Of a stretch of 64,000 nt of DNA, positions 43,311-56,702 are shown in pieces. The position numbers and the translations under genes were made by a program. The notes beneath the pieces were generated by a model. The model was not told where the DNA came from and ran no database searches. It saw nothing but the letters and a program-made list of their open reading frames with translations. The DNA lies in the NCBI GenBank assembly GCA_027924645.1, contig BSBN01000293.1:6906501-6970500 (forward strand), written 5' to 3'. Every line of letters begins with the position of its first letter. Positions within the stretch are counted from its first letter, which is position 1. The stretch is from Cunninghamia lanceolata (lineage: Eukaryota > Streptophyta > Pinopsida > Cupressales > Cupressaceae).

Positions 43311-45913
43311 ATTTATGTGAGAGCCTTAATCATGAAACAATAGAGTATGTAATAGAAGGTTTATAGTAAAAAGTAACCTACTAAGATACAAGATGAAACA
43401 TGAAATATCAAATACACTTTTTGCTAAGCACGGGCAGGGGTACTAGGAGGAGTTGGACATGGATCATCCTACCAAGTTTCCACCCAAGGGTGCAACTTTT
43501 CAAAAGGAGAATCATGGCTCTCCTAGCCATCCTAAGGGTCTTGCACAACAAATGACACCAATAGTTTCCAGCCTAATGGAATAGGCACAAAAAAAAGCCT
43601 TGACACCACCCTACATCATCCCAAGGGCTTTCCTTCTCGAGAAATGAGTCCAAACCCCTCCATAGAGGAGGAGGTGGCTGGAAAATACTCTATTTGTGTG
43701 AATGGATCTATTGGCAAGGAGTTGATGGTGACAATCACTAGGTAATGCAATTAGGTGAAACTCTCCTCATGGTACAAGGACCACTCCCCAGTTGTTAAAG
43801 AGGTCATTTTGAATATGAAAGATTCAATTCAACAAACTAATAAAGAAAAGTTGAAAATAGAGCTGTAATAAGAAGTTATTATATATTAAACAAATTTTTA
43901 TTAAAATATATGAACTAGAAAGACATAATTTCAGTCCCTACATAATGAAAAATGTCTCATTAAGTCTACATAAGAGGTAATTTTTTGATGCACCGATGCA
44001 TTTTAATCCCAAAAGGAATATAATCATGATTTACGACAAGAGATTGTTAAAGTCATTCTCAACACCAATTATGTGTAGCATGGTTTTATATACTAGGTGT
44101 ATAGGATCACATGATGTTAATGATGAACATTCAATGGCTATAAAGTGATATTATGTGTTAGGGGATAGTAACATTAGTGTGTAATTTATGGGTGGATTCT
44201 AGGTTGGTTAAACACTTGGTATAGTAAAGAATAAATTATACCCTAAAGATTCTGAATAGGTTGAACTATAGTTGTGTGAAATAGTTGAATTTATCAATTA
44301 TGTAGTTCTACTAATGGACAAGGATAACCCAACATGGTTTCCTATTCAAGTACTTACAAAAGGAAACTATAAAAAGATTGTAATTAAAATGACATGAGAT
44401 CTAACCAAACATTAGTCACAAGGGATCACTCTAGACAAACCAACAATAGATATTGATGATGGGAGAGAGTGGGTTTAACATTCACTACTATTTTACAAGT
44501 AAAATATCTTGACTCACTAGAATATCACTGCAATTTTTATTTGAGTGGTACTCAATGATAGTGAATACAAACAATGTCATAAATAGGAAACATATAGAGC
44601 AATGTTTAGATGTATCTCAAAATTATATTCTTGTGGTGGATGATTAGATATGACAATTTATTATAATTTTTGTTAAGAACATTAGTTCATCTTGATTTCT
44701 AAAATGTTCATTCCTTGTCAATAGTATGTAGCATTTAGTCTAGTATATACTTTAGATTTCTCTAAATATGGTGATGAATTAGTGGTATAAACTATAAGAA
44801 ATGTTATATTTTGAAATATATTGTGTTCATCTAATTTATGGGTGTTTTTTTGTTCTAATACAACTTATACATATCATCTAAAGGTATTGTTCCTTAATGT
44901 CTTCAACAATTCTTGGATCTACCAATGCAAAGTTAAATGAAAAGTTTTAGTAATGATTAACATTATAATTTTTTCAAGACCCTTCATCATGTATCTACTA
45001 CTCAAGGTTTATTACACAAATGGTTTATCTATTCACTAGTTTAATTGTGCCATATTAGTTCTATATGAATAATTTTATCATCATTTTTTGTTTATTTTTG
45101 TCATATTGAGTCACATGAATCTAGATACCATAATCCTATAAACAAAAGTGCCTTATCCATCAAATTGTGCCTATTGGTATAGTTTCTTGTTAATTAAGAA
45201 TATTCTACAAATAACTATAGGTTTGTCATGAAAACACAAACCTTGTGTTATTGCCTGCAATGATGGATAAAGTGTAATGGTTGTATTGTATTATTGAATG
45301 GAAATAAAATGCTCCCTTCAAATATATTGGGGGTGATAAATTAAATGTAATTAAAAATCCTGTAGATAGATTATTGAATTCAATTTGATTAATTCACTAG
45401 TGATAATTTAGTTAAGACTATAATTGAACATGTGCTAAAGGAGAAAAAATATGGAATTAGGTTCATGTACCTAATAATTGGAAAATGGTGTACTTTGACT
45501 GATGTCACATTACTATAAAATATTGATACAATTTTAGGATCTAGAATTAGATAGATCAAAGAGTTGAGATGATTGAAATAAGATAAATTTAGTTTCTTGG
45601 ATGAGATCATCTTATCCATCCTATCCATATGTGCGATTACATCTAGATTTCCACATTCTCATCCTCATAAGATTTGAATCCTTGGCACTTACATACCCTA
45701 TTCACATTATGCTTTTTGATCTAAGGAAAATATTCTGTATGGGTCTTCCTATTAAAGTAATGAAGTTTATGACTTCCATGCATCTTAGTCAATCCCCAAG
45801 ACCAAGTCAAAAATAATAGTAAAGAGAGGAAACACATTATATATTGAAGATATGAATTCATGAGATGAATAATAGGAAAAATAAGAGAAGTTTAGGTGTG
45901 GAAGATAATAAAA
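43311..45913. other. Unassigned interval with one weakly coding-like patch
   Basis: At about 43,430-43,700 base composition is richer in GC, and the plus strand reads Pro/Lys/His-rich fragments such as DHPTKFPPKGATFQKENHGS in shifting frames, possibly an old gag-like region. The remainder to 45,913 is AT-rich with no supported feature. Confidence 0.35.
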
Positions 45914-46164
45914 TGTTAGAGCAAATAACACATTTACTATACTTAAGTTTTACTTACGCAAATATTATGAGTTAGGTGCATATAGTTTTGGTAGTTGTTG
46001 TCAGTTATTTCTTTTACCGACTTGCATCTTGCCTTTGTAAGGCACTATTGTACAATAGTGTAAATTATCTCATATCAAGCGTTCATCTTCAGTGAAATAG
46101 CTTTGCTTCTCACATTTGTGAAGGTCTCTGTGCAATTGGTTTTTGGGAATTCATTGCTCTATCA
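45914..46164 (+). repeat. Copia-type LTR, 251 bp
   Basis: Begins TGTTAGAGCA and ends TGCTCTATCA, a near-perfect inverted terminus. It is followed immediately by an initiator-Met primer-binding site. Short size and TGTTAGA..ATCA ends are typical of Ty1/copia LTRs. No second LTR or pol was found downstream, so this is the 5' stub of a truncated element. Confidence 0.7.
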
Positions 46165-46176
46165 TGGTATCAGAGC
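46165..46176 (+). other. Primer-binding site of the copia-type stub
   Basis: TGGTATCAGAGC directly abuts the LTR end with no spacer. It is perfectly complementary to plant initiator tRNA-Met, and it confirms that 46,164 is the LTR end and that the element reads on the plus strand. Confidence 0.8.
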
Positions 46177-48300
46177 ATCCCAGTTTGCATTATCTTCCCT
46201 GAGAGTTTTTGTTAGAGAGTTGTAGCTAGAGATATGTGAGATCATTATTTTTTGAATACATTCAAAAGAAAGTTCATCTTTATCAATTTCCTTGCTGCGT
46301 GAGAAAGTGGAGGGCTTGATCTCTTAATTTTTGAGGTGCTTTCTTTAATTGTCTGCGATTGCCATCACCCTCGTGCTCTTTCTAGAAAGTGTGTCATGTA
46401 TACTACAGAGCCAATCCAATTTGCTATTTGAAGGCTCGATTTGCAGTTTGGAGAGGCCCACTTTCCCCCATTTGTAGCAGCCGTACAACATTTTTCTTGG
46501 CAATTTTTTTTCAAACTTTATACACTATAAAGTTTCCCCTAAAACATTTAGGGTTTTTTCTTCATCATTGGCGAGATTATAAGGATCGTTGTGATTTTGT
46601 GCATTGCTATGTGGTTAGGGATTACAGGCACTAGTTTCTGAGTGAACGTCATAATTTCTAAGGCTGATTTACATAGGAGAGGCATGTTAAGGGCAATAGA
46701 GCCTTGATCTCTCACATGGAGGCATTTTTTTAGCATTGGAGGCCCATTTTTTTTCTAGAAAACTGATTTGTAAAGTCTATTTTCTATTGGGCATGATTTG
46801 CATAGGAGAGGCATTAAGCGTAAAAGCGGCCTCATCTATTGGGCACAATTTGTATAGGAGAATGTTATCAGAGATGCAGAACATACGCACCACAAAACCT
46901 CAAATGACTTGTCCTCTATATCGGCATGGAACATAACCACATTACTAATCCTGCATGAGTTTAACTTGCCACCCCTACGATTGAAGGATATGGTGTGTTT
47001 AATGGACTTGGGTGGAGATAAGGTCACTCGTGTTGCTGAATTTTTTTATCAGAGATCTGTAGTGATATCTCACTAGATGAGATATATTTGTAAGAAAAAT
47101 TTATACATTCTAAAGTCTTGTTGATATATTAATTTAGGGTTTCAAGTTTGCTGTGCCTGAGGAGGTGGGCCCGTCAGGATTGGGTGCTATTGCGAAGTTG
47201 ATTTGGGGTCTTTTATCCCCCATTGGCAACGTGAGATAGTTTTCTGCTCTTCATATAGCATTCCAGTGCCTTTAATTGTTGTGAGAAAGTCTCACAAGAG
47301 GCTTTCCTATCTTTGTATAAGGTTTTTGGGCAGTGTCGTATACTTCCTATAAGGATAATTTAGAAATTCCTATAAGGATAAGACCACATCAACTAATCAA
47401 ATTAAAATAGAAGATTCCTACAAGGATAAGATGACATCAATTGAGATTCATAGAAAAGATCACGGTAAAGATGTAGACACTTCCCTTAATTTGGAAATAG
47501 GATAGGTAGTAGAATAAATGGGTATCATAGAACATAACCCTATAAGTAGAGAATGAGTGATAATGCACAAATAAAATGGATACATGTCACAATAGAAAAA
47601 ATACCACCCACACAAATGAATATCTAGAGAAAGAAATTCTATCATGATTGACCCTTAGATAAGCATAAAGGTTACACATGACATCACTAGGTTGTCTTGA
47701 GGAAAAGAATATATTCTAGGCCTAGGGAGAATGTTGGTAGGATATAGGAGGTTATAGGTTATCACACATATCATTAGGGTCATTTCTAGACCTATATATG
47801 GGTTCTATACTACTCAAATAGCCTTATATACACCATAATATACTTAAATAAGATATACAAGAGATAAATTTCATAAATGAAGAGGTAAATTTTTGGGAAG
47901 AAGATAAATAAGAGTTATTATGAACGGATATAATGAAACAACATTATGAAAATGTGTAAAGATGTTATATAAGGAAGGGAAAAATGGGAGATAAGAGCAT
48001 TAATCATATGAACTATATGTGTGTGAATATAAGGAAGTGTGAATGATATAAGAGGTGTGTGTGTGTGTGTGTGTGTGATAATGTAAGAGTAAAGCATAAG
48101 GAATGGATTATGAGACTTGTATAAGCTATTGTTTAAGCCATTGAAAAATATTAATATGTGATTTAATATATATTGTTTTATATATAATTTTTTTGAATTT
48201 AGTTTTATTTATTGTATATATGAGTTCTCCCTTTTTAGTGCTGTTATAACTTAGAATCGTACCCTGCTTGGAGACTTCCAAACATTCTAATGACATAATG
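46177..48300. other. Unassigned interval after the copia LTR
   Basis: Contains three related words (GATTTGCATAGGAGAGGC and variants near 46,668, 46,794 and 46,845), a short threefold CCTATAAGGATAAGA-type repeat at about 47,346-47,430, and a (GT)n run at 48,055-48,078. No gag or pol is readable, so the rest of the copia element is missing or eroded beyond recognition. Confidence 0.5.
48055..48078. repeat. (GT)n microsatellite
   Basis: Twelve GT dinucleotides in a row within AT-rich DNA. Confidence 0.95.
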
Positions 48301-49235
48301 GGAATGATCTCAAGGTGTGGGACCTTACAATTTTGAGATCAAACCTCCAAAGAAGGTTGGCTCCTGTTTCTAAGCTTAAGGATTAGAGAAATTAACTAAC
48401 TCTAATGCTAAAATTGCTAGGGGAAAAGGGATAGAAGGGATACAGAAAAGAAAAGGTGATGCACCAAAGTTATGAGGTGTATTATTTGAACTGAGTCAAT
48501 AGAACAATGATCTCAAACCTAAAAGGAACTCACACAGGCTTGCAACCTTGATAGAGGCTTTGAATGGAAGACCATAACCTATGAAGGAGCTATTTTACTC
48601 ATAAAATAGATCACAACTTCAAGTGAAACATAGAGACAAAGTGTAGGAGAGGTGAAATATTAGAGATATATTAATTGTGAAGGTCAAATGACCATTACAA
48701 AGAGTAAATAACCTATTACAAAATACTAGACACAAAATAATCACATGCATTCATAGTTGAACAATGGACTAGAGACATCAAAGGCTCGAAAATGAGCACA
48801 ATACATCAAATCTAGTGGTTCTATAAGTGCATTACAAGGTCTGGATATAACAGAGGAATTTACCTAGTATAATAGCCTAGAAAACAACTAACAACCCATT
48901 TTACATCTTTCTAACATGCATATATAACATTTCATCTTCACTGTAGCAGCCATGGCGTGGAAGGGAAGAAGTCAACAAGAAGGGACATTGACCATGCTAC
49001 ATTAACTTGAATTGGCATCCTTTAAAGCGTACCCTAGCTCATATCTACAAAATCTACCAAAACAAGAGGTTCACCCATGCCACGAGTACAAGAAATTTAA
49101 TGCAGATGAGCTATGGTGGCATGGGGAGGCGAGAATATCATCTACTGCATGAAAATAGGTCCTCATGGAGCATTAATGATGACCATGAGGATTGTTGGCC
49201 AATCAAATCATGTTTTCTCCATGATGAAAGAAGTC
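48301..49235. other. Unassigned interval
   Basis: No supported gene. Two overlapping open frames at 49,007-49,322 (plus) run into the start of the degenerate repeat array and show no domain. Confidence 0.4.
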
Positions 49236-49245
49236 ATCAGAGTTT

Positions 49246-50050
49246 CAGAGTTCATGCCTCCAGCCCTTCACCCTATCACGTGCAGAAGAAAGGAGGTAGA
49301 AGGTGAAAACTCCAAGCTTTGACATAATAATGCTTAGAATGTTTACCATAGTAGAAATCAAACCATTAGCATTTGACCCTCCAAGAGGGAAGGGAGAAAA
49401 AGGAACTCCATTCTCCACATTTTGAAGATCTATCCACATTTTATGAAGGTATGACAAAGTTTCAAAGTTTGGGCCTTTAGCCTTCTAGGTTCTAAAGGAA
49501 GGGAGAAGGAAAAAAGACCAAAATCCGATCCTTGAGCACTTAGAAGAATTTGGAAAGGAAAGAAGTGGGACTCAGACCCTGAGCCTTCCTTCTAGATGAT
49601 GTCACTGCCACCTAACATCTTTATGCAGTTCTAGGGATGAGCAAGGGGCCCACCAGAAGAACATGGAAGAATGGCAGAATGGCACCACATGGACATCGGC
49701 GTGCTTCAGAGTTTGAGCATTCAACCTTCCAACAGGGAAGGTGGAAGAGAAAAACTCCAAAGTCTGACAGCAAAACACTTAACTAGATTTACAAAGAAAA
49801 GGCTTAGAGTTCAGGCCCTGGGCCTTCCAACCTCCAACAGAAGAATGTGAAAAAGTAGAACCCTAATCCCCAATATCCCATAGAGATTCCAATACATAGC
49901 AAAATTCAAAAGAGAAGAGTCAGAGTTCAGACCCTAACCCTTTCACCTTCCAAGGAAGAAGGGAGCAGAGGAGAGTCCAAATGCTAGTGCCAAAACACTT
50001 AGAACATTTTTGTGAAGGAAAGGGGTGGAGTTCAAGTCTTTGAGCTTGAC
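49246..50050. repeat. Degenerate tandem array, about eight units of 100-135 bp
   Basis: An anchor word related to AGAGTTCAGACCCTGAGCC followed by TTCCA recurs near 49,246, 49,366, 49,463, 49,571, 49,705, 49,806, 49,921 and 50,028. After each anchor come an AAGGGAGAAGGAAAAA-type purine stretch, a CCAAARTCTGA word and a CAAAACACTTAGAA-type word, in the same order. The units are strongly diverged. The array lies just left of the visible start of the right 13-kb block, so it may belong to element B's internal region. Confidence 0.65.
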
Positions 50051-50910
50051 AATGGTGAAGAGGTAAAGCCTAAACTTTGACATCCTGAGAAGGTAGAAAA
50101 ACATAGGGAAATCTCTGAATTTTCTAGGATTGAACCATTTTTTTATGTTTTTCCTTGCATCCTTAGAAGTTGAAACACTAGGATCTCATCGATCTTAGAC
50201 TATTTGGCCAGAAGGGCAAAATACGATAACACTTTGGTGACTAGGTAGGGGTGTTTTCCTACCTAAACACTAGGATCTAGAGGCCTATCCATCCATTGGG
50301 TACAAAGTCAAAGGGCATAACAACAGGAATAGGGGTTGGCAAGATGAACACAAAATTGAACACTGCCTCTGGGAAACAAGACAAGGCAAAACAAATAAGA
50401 CAAGCATCCTCCTAATGAGAATGCAATAGAGTGCAAGGGCACTTATTGAAAGGAAACCCAAGACAAAAACAAAACTAACCTACCCCTAAACTAACCAACT
50501 AGAACTAAACTTAATCAAAGCCATTAATTGGTTCTTCAAAATAAATGCCCTTTCTCAACAATTTATAATGCTTTACATGCCTGTGGGCAGTTAACAAGAG
50601 GTGGGGGAGGGATGGGCACACATCAAATTGACAAAACAGGTCCCCTAGAAAGAGGACAAACTCACTTACCCACATGAACTTATTATTGATGCAACTACTT
50701 GGAAGTGGATAAATGGGTTTATCCCACTTATTTTGATGTTCAACTTCATGCTCAGGAGTGAGAATGACAAAAGGTGACTCTTCATGATATGTCCCCAGCT
50801 GGGCTAAATGCCTTATAGGGAATCCCCTTGAAATGACATGCCTTTGCTCTGATTATAGCTCTTGATGCTACTGGTCTAAATGCTCTGATCCTTGTATGTC
50901 AATTGGAGGA
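50051..50910. other. Unassigned interval, possibly more of element B
   Basis: Continuous with the right 13-kb block but lacking a partner because the left copy starts at the window edge. Minus-strand reading gives short protein-like fragments broken by TAG, without recognisable pol motifs. Confidence 0.35.
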
Positions 50911-51094
50911 ATGACTACCTCCTCAATCTACTGAAATGGCTCAGGGTTTACCTCATATAGAGGCATTGATTTACTATCTAGGTTTGAGCAGAAAACATCA
51001 AGCTCATCCTAGAAATGAGCCTCCTCCAAGTCCTCTACACTCTTCAAAATAGGACTACTAATATGTTCTTCTTCATGGGCTGGATTTTCACTAT

Positions 51095-52265
51095 TTTCTT
51101 GGCCTCAACCTGCAATAACCTCGATCATTTCCACTACTCCTATGTTGTTGCTTATCCATTGTCACCTATCTATCTTCTTCATTTTTAATGTAACCGGGAA
51201 GTTCAAGAAACAAGGTAGCATCATCCACTTGCCAATTCAAAAACACACATTCATCCTACATTTGCCTTTGTCCTACCATAACCTGTTGACTAGATCTAAT
51301 CTGTTGTTTTGTGACTACTAATTGATTGCATAGATGGCGCCACTCATAACCTTGAGTCGGGTTGTTTTGAATTGGAACAAGCATGCCTGATGTACTTGTA
51401 GTAGCTGATTTAATGGAGTTTAGAGACCTAACATGGCTCAGTTTATTTTGTCTTTGATTGTTCCCTTGAAAAAGCTACTCACTAAGTGGATAGGGCTGAT
51501 TAGGAGCTTGGTATAACACATTAGCTGTAGGAATTGGTTCCATAATTGGCTGAAAGATTGGGGCTCCTAGAAATAATCACATTGGAGACCTGGGGCCAAT
51601 CTTTCAAAATAGAATTAGACAATTATCTACCCTAATAGCTACCTCATAGGCATCAAGTAACACATCCCCTCCTTGAGACTAGATCATGACAATAATATCA
51701 CTATTTAGGGATATTAAAAAATAGAAGAAGGAATCATTAGGGGAAGGCCTCACTAATGGTGGAATTCTATACCAAGTTTTTTGAAATCTAAAATTAAAAT
51801 CCACCATGAGTTCATAGGGAGCTCTTTTAATAGTGGCCAGTTGCTCTATCAGGGACAAATGATCACTGTTATCTTCAAAACATTGATAGAGCCTATCTCC
51901 TAACTCATCCCATTCATGAATTGAATTTGTAGGTAACCCCCTATACTGTTGGAGAGATTTTCCTTTCATGGAAGAAGCAAGGAGCCTTACAAGACATTAT
52001 CTTGGGTAACATTGTGAATGGAGCATACACTGGCAATGTCCTGGATGTGCTCCATGGGTGTGGTGGAGTTTTCACCAATGAAAAAAGGGAATAGCCTTTA
52101 GAGCTGAAACTAGGATGTTATCATATTGTGCAAGATCTAGAGGGCTTCCACCATTAAAGGCCACAAAGGGTTTGTTTCTTGGTAGGATGATGGAAGTGGC
52201 GTGAATGTTATGATGGGTGTTTGGAAGCCTATTCTTAATGGGGGAAGAAGACCATGACTTCCATA
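51095..52265 (-). pseudogene. Ty3/gypsy-type Gag remnant (element B, right copy)
   Basis: Better preserved than the left copy. A 96-codon open frame (51,679-51,969) reads through QQYRGLP, EWDELGDRLYQCF, RAPYELMVDFNFRFQKTWY and IPPLVRPSPND, a retrotrans_gag-like core. Upstream (to about 52,265) it continues with FNGGSPLDL-like and EHIQDIASVCS segments, offset by small indels shared with the left copy. Downstream it is broken by TAG codons. At the codon near 51,953 it has Gln where the left copy has TAG. Confidence 0.65.
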
Positions 52266-52269
52266 ATAG

Positions 52270-54290
52270 CTTGACATACTAGAGCATTGAAAAGCAAAGA
52301 TGTATCAAAGAGGAGAGTAATGCATAGAGAGAGAGAGAGATCACAAGAGGACCATGGCTTCAATAACTCTAGGGGCTCCAAAATATTTAGTCTTAAGATA
52401 TATTTCTTGTTGTCTTGCAAAAAAATGGAGTTCTCTTGATAATTTGGAAATACATGAAGCCTTGAATTGTTCTACTTTCTTCTAACCAAACAAAAGAGGG
52501 TGAAATTAGGTTTATAGGCATTTTAAGTGTACTTGAAATGTTTTAATTTCTTCTAACCTAACAAAAAGAGGTTAAAACTAGTTTTATAGGCATTTTCAGG
52601 TGAGGTGACCATTAGAAACATAATAATAATTAGGGTTAAAATGGTCGCCAAAAGTTGTAACTCAAAATTTAAACATGGACATAAGTGTTAGATTTTCATT
52701 GGTGTTTATACGCTCAAAATTGTGACCTCGGTTGCCTAGGGTTGTCAGTTTAGATTTTGGCACACACACAGACCCTTTCCTCCTTGCCACGGGGTGAATA
52801 GCCACGTCACTCTCGCTCTCGTGGAAGTATCTAGTGGAGAGGAGGTGAGACACGGGTGTGGTCTAGCTTATTGGAGAGTTGGACTTCACGGAGAGGGATC
52901 AGCACATCCTAGGGCCTTTGTTGTTGTGTGCTAATGTGAATGTTTCATTCAATGATTGTTGTTGTAGAGATAACCGTATGACTTGAAGGGTCACTAGTTA
53001 CTCTTCTTCTGTTAGGGTTTTTACTGTTCCACCTCTGTGTGGGTAAGCTATTACTTTCATTTATAGCTTGTTGTCTATCAATCTGTTGGATGATTGCACG
53101 TTGTATTTGAAATTGTCTAAGTGCTAGTTTTTGTATAGACAAATGAATCTTGTTGTGGTCTCGGATGGATTTCGTCAATCTCGCTGAGGATTGCCCTCAT
53201 CCACTCACCTCTTAATCCTGGGCACATTCGTGAGTCAAGACAAGAGATAGGCATATGTGGACCAACCTTGACTAGACTTAGGGTTTTGACCTAGGGTTTT
53301 GAGTTGACCTAGGGTTTAGTTGTGCATTGACTTTCATTGAGCTTGTGATGATATCAAGGGTTTGACCAAATGGTTGACCGTGATTGACCTTGTGATGGTA
53401 TCAAGGGTCTGCAAGTTATCCAAATGTCTAATATTTTTGTTCTTTTCTGTATTTTTATGAATGCAACAACTATATGACATGCAAAACTTATTTTTGTGTT
53501 TTTTTTGGTATTTTTGGAAATAAAGATGCTTTCTAATCTAAGAAAGGAAATATGAATGCAACTAGAATGAATTTTACCTAATGCAATTATTCTATGTTTT
53601 TGGGGTTTTTGAATGTTTTGAAATGATCTAATCTAAGAAAGGAAATTACAAGTAATTGAATTAAACTATGAATACAAATTACTTCTAGAATGCTAGATCT
53701 AACTATTCTATCAAGGAAAAAGTAATAAATTACTAATTCCAAGAGCAATTTCAATTTTCTAATTACTACCAATTGACAAAAGCATAGAGGAACCTGAAAT
53801 AAAGAAGACTTGTGAGCCTCCACTATCCTCAGAGATCCTTGATGGCAACCTCATATCCTCTTGAAGTAGCGGGAAGACCTCTTGGTGACAAGACAACACA
53901 AAGAAGCGAAAGAATCTTTAGAAGCTTTGTAAAGAGATCTCAATGAGCACTGTTGATGAGAATGATGGCTTGATTGAAGTAGTGTAGTGATGCTTGAAGA
54001 GCTTTATGTGAAAGCTTGATGAACAATGAACAAATAAAAGGCACCTTTGTTCTGTGTGAGCATGAGAATGCTGATTGGAGAGAAAAAACTTAGCAAGAGC
54101 TATGTGCACAATGAATTTGCCTCCTTAGAAGAGATTTGAAGCTATACAACAATGAAATCTTTGAAGCTTTGGAGAACTAAAGAAATAAATGAAGAAAGAG
54201 GCTCAAAGGCCTATGAAGAAGCTTGAAAAAGCTTGTGAAGATGAAAAGAGTATTCTCCAACTTGCTCAACTTAGAAAATAATGATGAGGT
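52270..54290 (-). other. Leader / 5' region of element B (right copy), non-coding
   Basis: Matches 1,336-3,413. It has the shortened (GA)n at about 52,328, the three TAGGGTTT boxes near 53,278-53,318 and the doubled TTGTGATG unit. It carries the same unassigned minus-strand frame at 52,945-53,178, with one residue deleted relative to the left copy. Confidence 0.45.
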
Positions 54291-54296
54291 GAGGGG

Positions 54297-54304
54297 TATT
54301 TATA
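54297..54304 (-). promoter_or_regulatory. Putative TATA box of element B (right copy)
   Basis: Minus strand CCTATAAATACCCC, identical to the left copy at 3,420-3,427. Element A starts about 80 bases further upstream in minus-strand sense. Confidence 0.5.
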
Positions 54305-54381
54305 GGTTTGAAGAAGGGAATTGATTGAGAAGTTAACTTAATTGATTGAAGAGTTAACAAGGATTGATTGGGGAGTGAACT

Positions 54382-56702
54382 TGTAACGTCCAAAAAATAC
54401 CACTTACTATAAGAAACTAATGAAAAGCAATTTCAATCCATAAATAATTAACTAGAATTATATTCTTATAAAATACCGTGAAAAAGGAAAATATATAACC
54501 TTCTTCTAAAAAAATATCACAACTTGCAATAATTACTTGTATACAATCATATTTAGCCATGTAGGCTCATATAAGAATATCATATCAACCATAGGTTAAC
54601 TTTTGACATGTAAACCTTACAACATCCTATATTTTACTTAAACAAATATTCAATAACTTAATGCAAGCACATATTACTATGCCCTTAAAGTGAAAATAGA
54701 CATAGTTGATTTCTGATCTCATTAACCCTTAGAGAAAAGATAATGTAGCTTACAGATCTAAGAAAATTTCAGCAGCATAACAACATGTAAATTAACACTT
54801 TAAGAACATGAAAAAAGAAGAAAATAGATAGAAGAGAAGAAACACCAATATACATGGGGAAAACCCTTTCGGGTAAAAAACCCCACCCTCCAAAGCATCG
54901 AACCAATGTATTAATCTGCAACCACAAACATGTTACAATACACTTGTAGGCTCAAATCCTTAACATGGAGATTTACATTTTGCTCCTCTGGAGGAAAAGC
55001 TCACCGCATAACCCTGCATAAAACTCCCTCCCAAATATCTCCTCAAGACTTCAATTTATAGGAGTTCCAATACAATAATCCACCAAAAAGGAAACTCAAA
55101 ACCATGAGTTACAATGCCTAGTCATGGAGAATCAAATCCATTGTAATATAGAAAGTTACTCAAATTATAACTGACTCTCCAAATATGGCACTCCATTTTG
55201 GCTTTGAAAATCATTCTTTCACAATCTCTTGAAATCTTGCCTAATTTCTTTCTTTGATGAAGATCTCAATTTTGAATCCTTTGAAACAAACATTGTCCAA
55301 AAATTATCACAATTGCTCATCCAAAATCATCTCATGGAATGCAATAAATATAATTGAACAAATAATGCCTAATGTAAATTATTATATATTTTTTTAATCC
55401 TACAAGGAAAAATCTCACCAAAATGTAAACTTACCTCCCTTTTCTCCTCTAAAATCCCTTCTTTTTCTCCTCTATTTATTTATATCTAACGTTCCTTCTA
55501 AATTCACTATTGTTCCTAAAAATAAAAATACACTCAAAGGAAATTTAAAAACGAATAGTGAAATTAATTAATGATAATTCATAAAAGATATTTCCCTAAA
55601 ATGATATTCTTAAATTCTAAAAAAATTGAACTACATTTATTACTAATTTTAATTGGCACTTATTAAATTTATTTATTGCTAAATACCTAATTAGTTTATC
55701 ATTCTAAATAATATTCTATTTTAAATAAAATAAATATAAATATTCTTTTACTCACAAAAAGGCAAGTTCCTTAATCACCACATAAATTCACTAGAACTAA
55801 ATTTAAATTAAATTGGATAAGATTTAATAATTAAAATACAATTTAAAAATAATAATTAAAGTCAAGTTTTCATCGCAAGAACTAATTATAAACTTACTAA
55901 AAATTGTGAGTTTCATGCACACAATTTATAAATATCTAATAATGAAGAATTAGCTCTTCTAATTTTCTAATATAAAATAGACATTTTTTTATTTTGTTGC
56001 TTTTATCTCATGAAAATTTGCTATAAAAATAATAAATCAGATGAATATACTCCTAATATTTATTTCTTTCTAATTTAGTTATCTAGTTTGTTTTCGTATT
56101 ATTCTATTTTCATTTTCTCTTAACATGGTTTTTTCCCTTGATTTTAGCTTCTGATTTTCTATATTCGTGTTCTTTTTCTATGAATTATTTCTATTGTTAT
56201 AAAATAAAACATATATTCTAATTTTGAAAATGGCATAAATTTAATAACTAAACATAATTTTGTTAATTAATTTGCCTCACAATTATTTCTAAAAATAATA
56301 ATTAATAAATTATAATTCTTTCCCACATACAATTTCAAATAAAATCAATATATATATAAAATTTAATTTACTTTTATTTCATCAAGAGAATTTTTAATTA
56401 ATAATTAATTAAATAACAACTATAACATATTAAATGATTTTCTTTTCTAGTAAAATAAGAAGACAATATATCAATAAAATTAATCTATGCAATGACTATA
56501 CAACTATATGCCATCTAAGTGCATGTGTGTGCAAATTTCTTTCACCATAGTCACTATTAGTCAGCTAGATGTCCCTTCCTTAATGATACTCTCTCCATCG
56601 AGAGTATATTCTTGTTACGAACATGAGTCAAAGTTTGGTCAATGATCATTAAAATAGTAATATTAAATTGAAAATTAATTATTGAAAATAGGGGTTATGA
56701 CA
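54382..56702 (-). repeat. LTR of element A (3' LTR in element orientation), right copy
   Basis: 2,321 bp. Shorter than its counterpart at 3,505-5,898 mainly by a 62-base deletion (junction 54,550/54,551; missing segment equals 3,674-3,735). The deletion endpoints share CAT, as in microhomology-type deletion. The (TA)n run is also short here. Confidence 0.85.
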
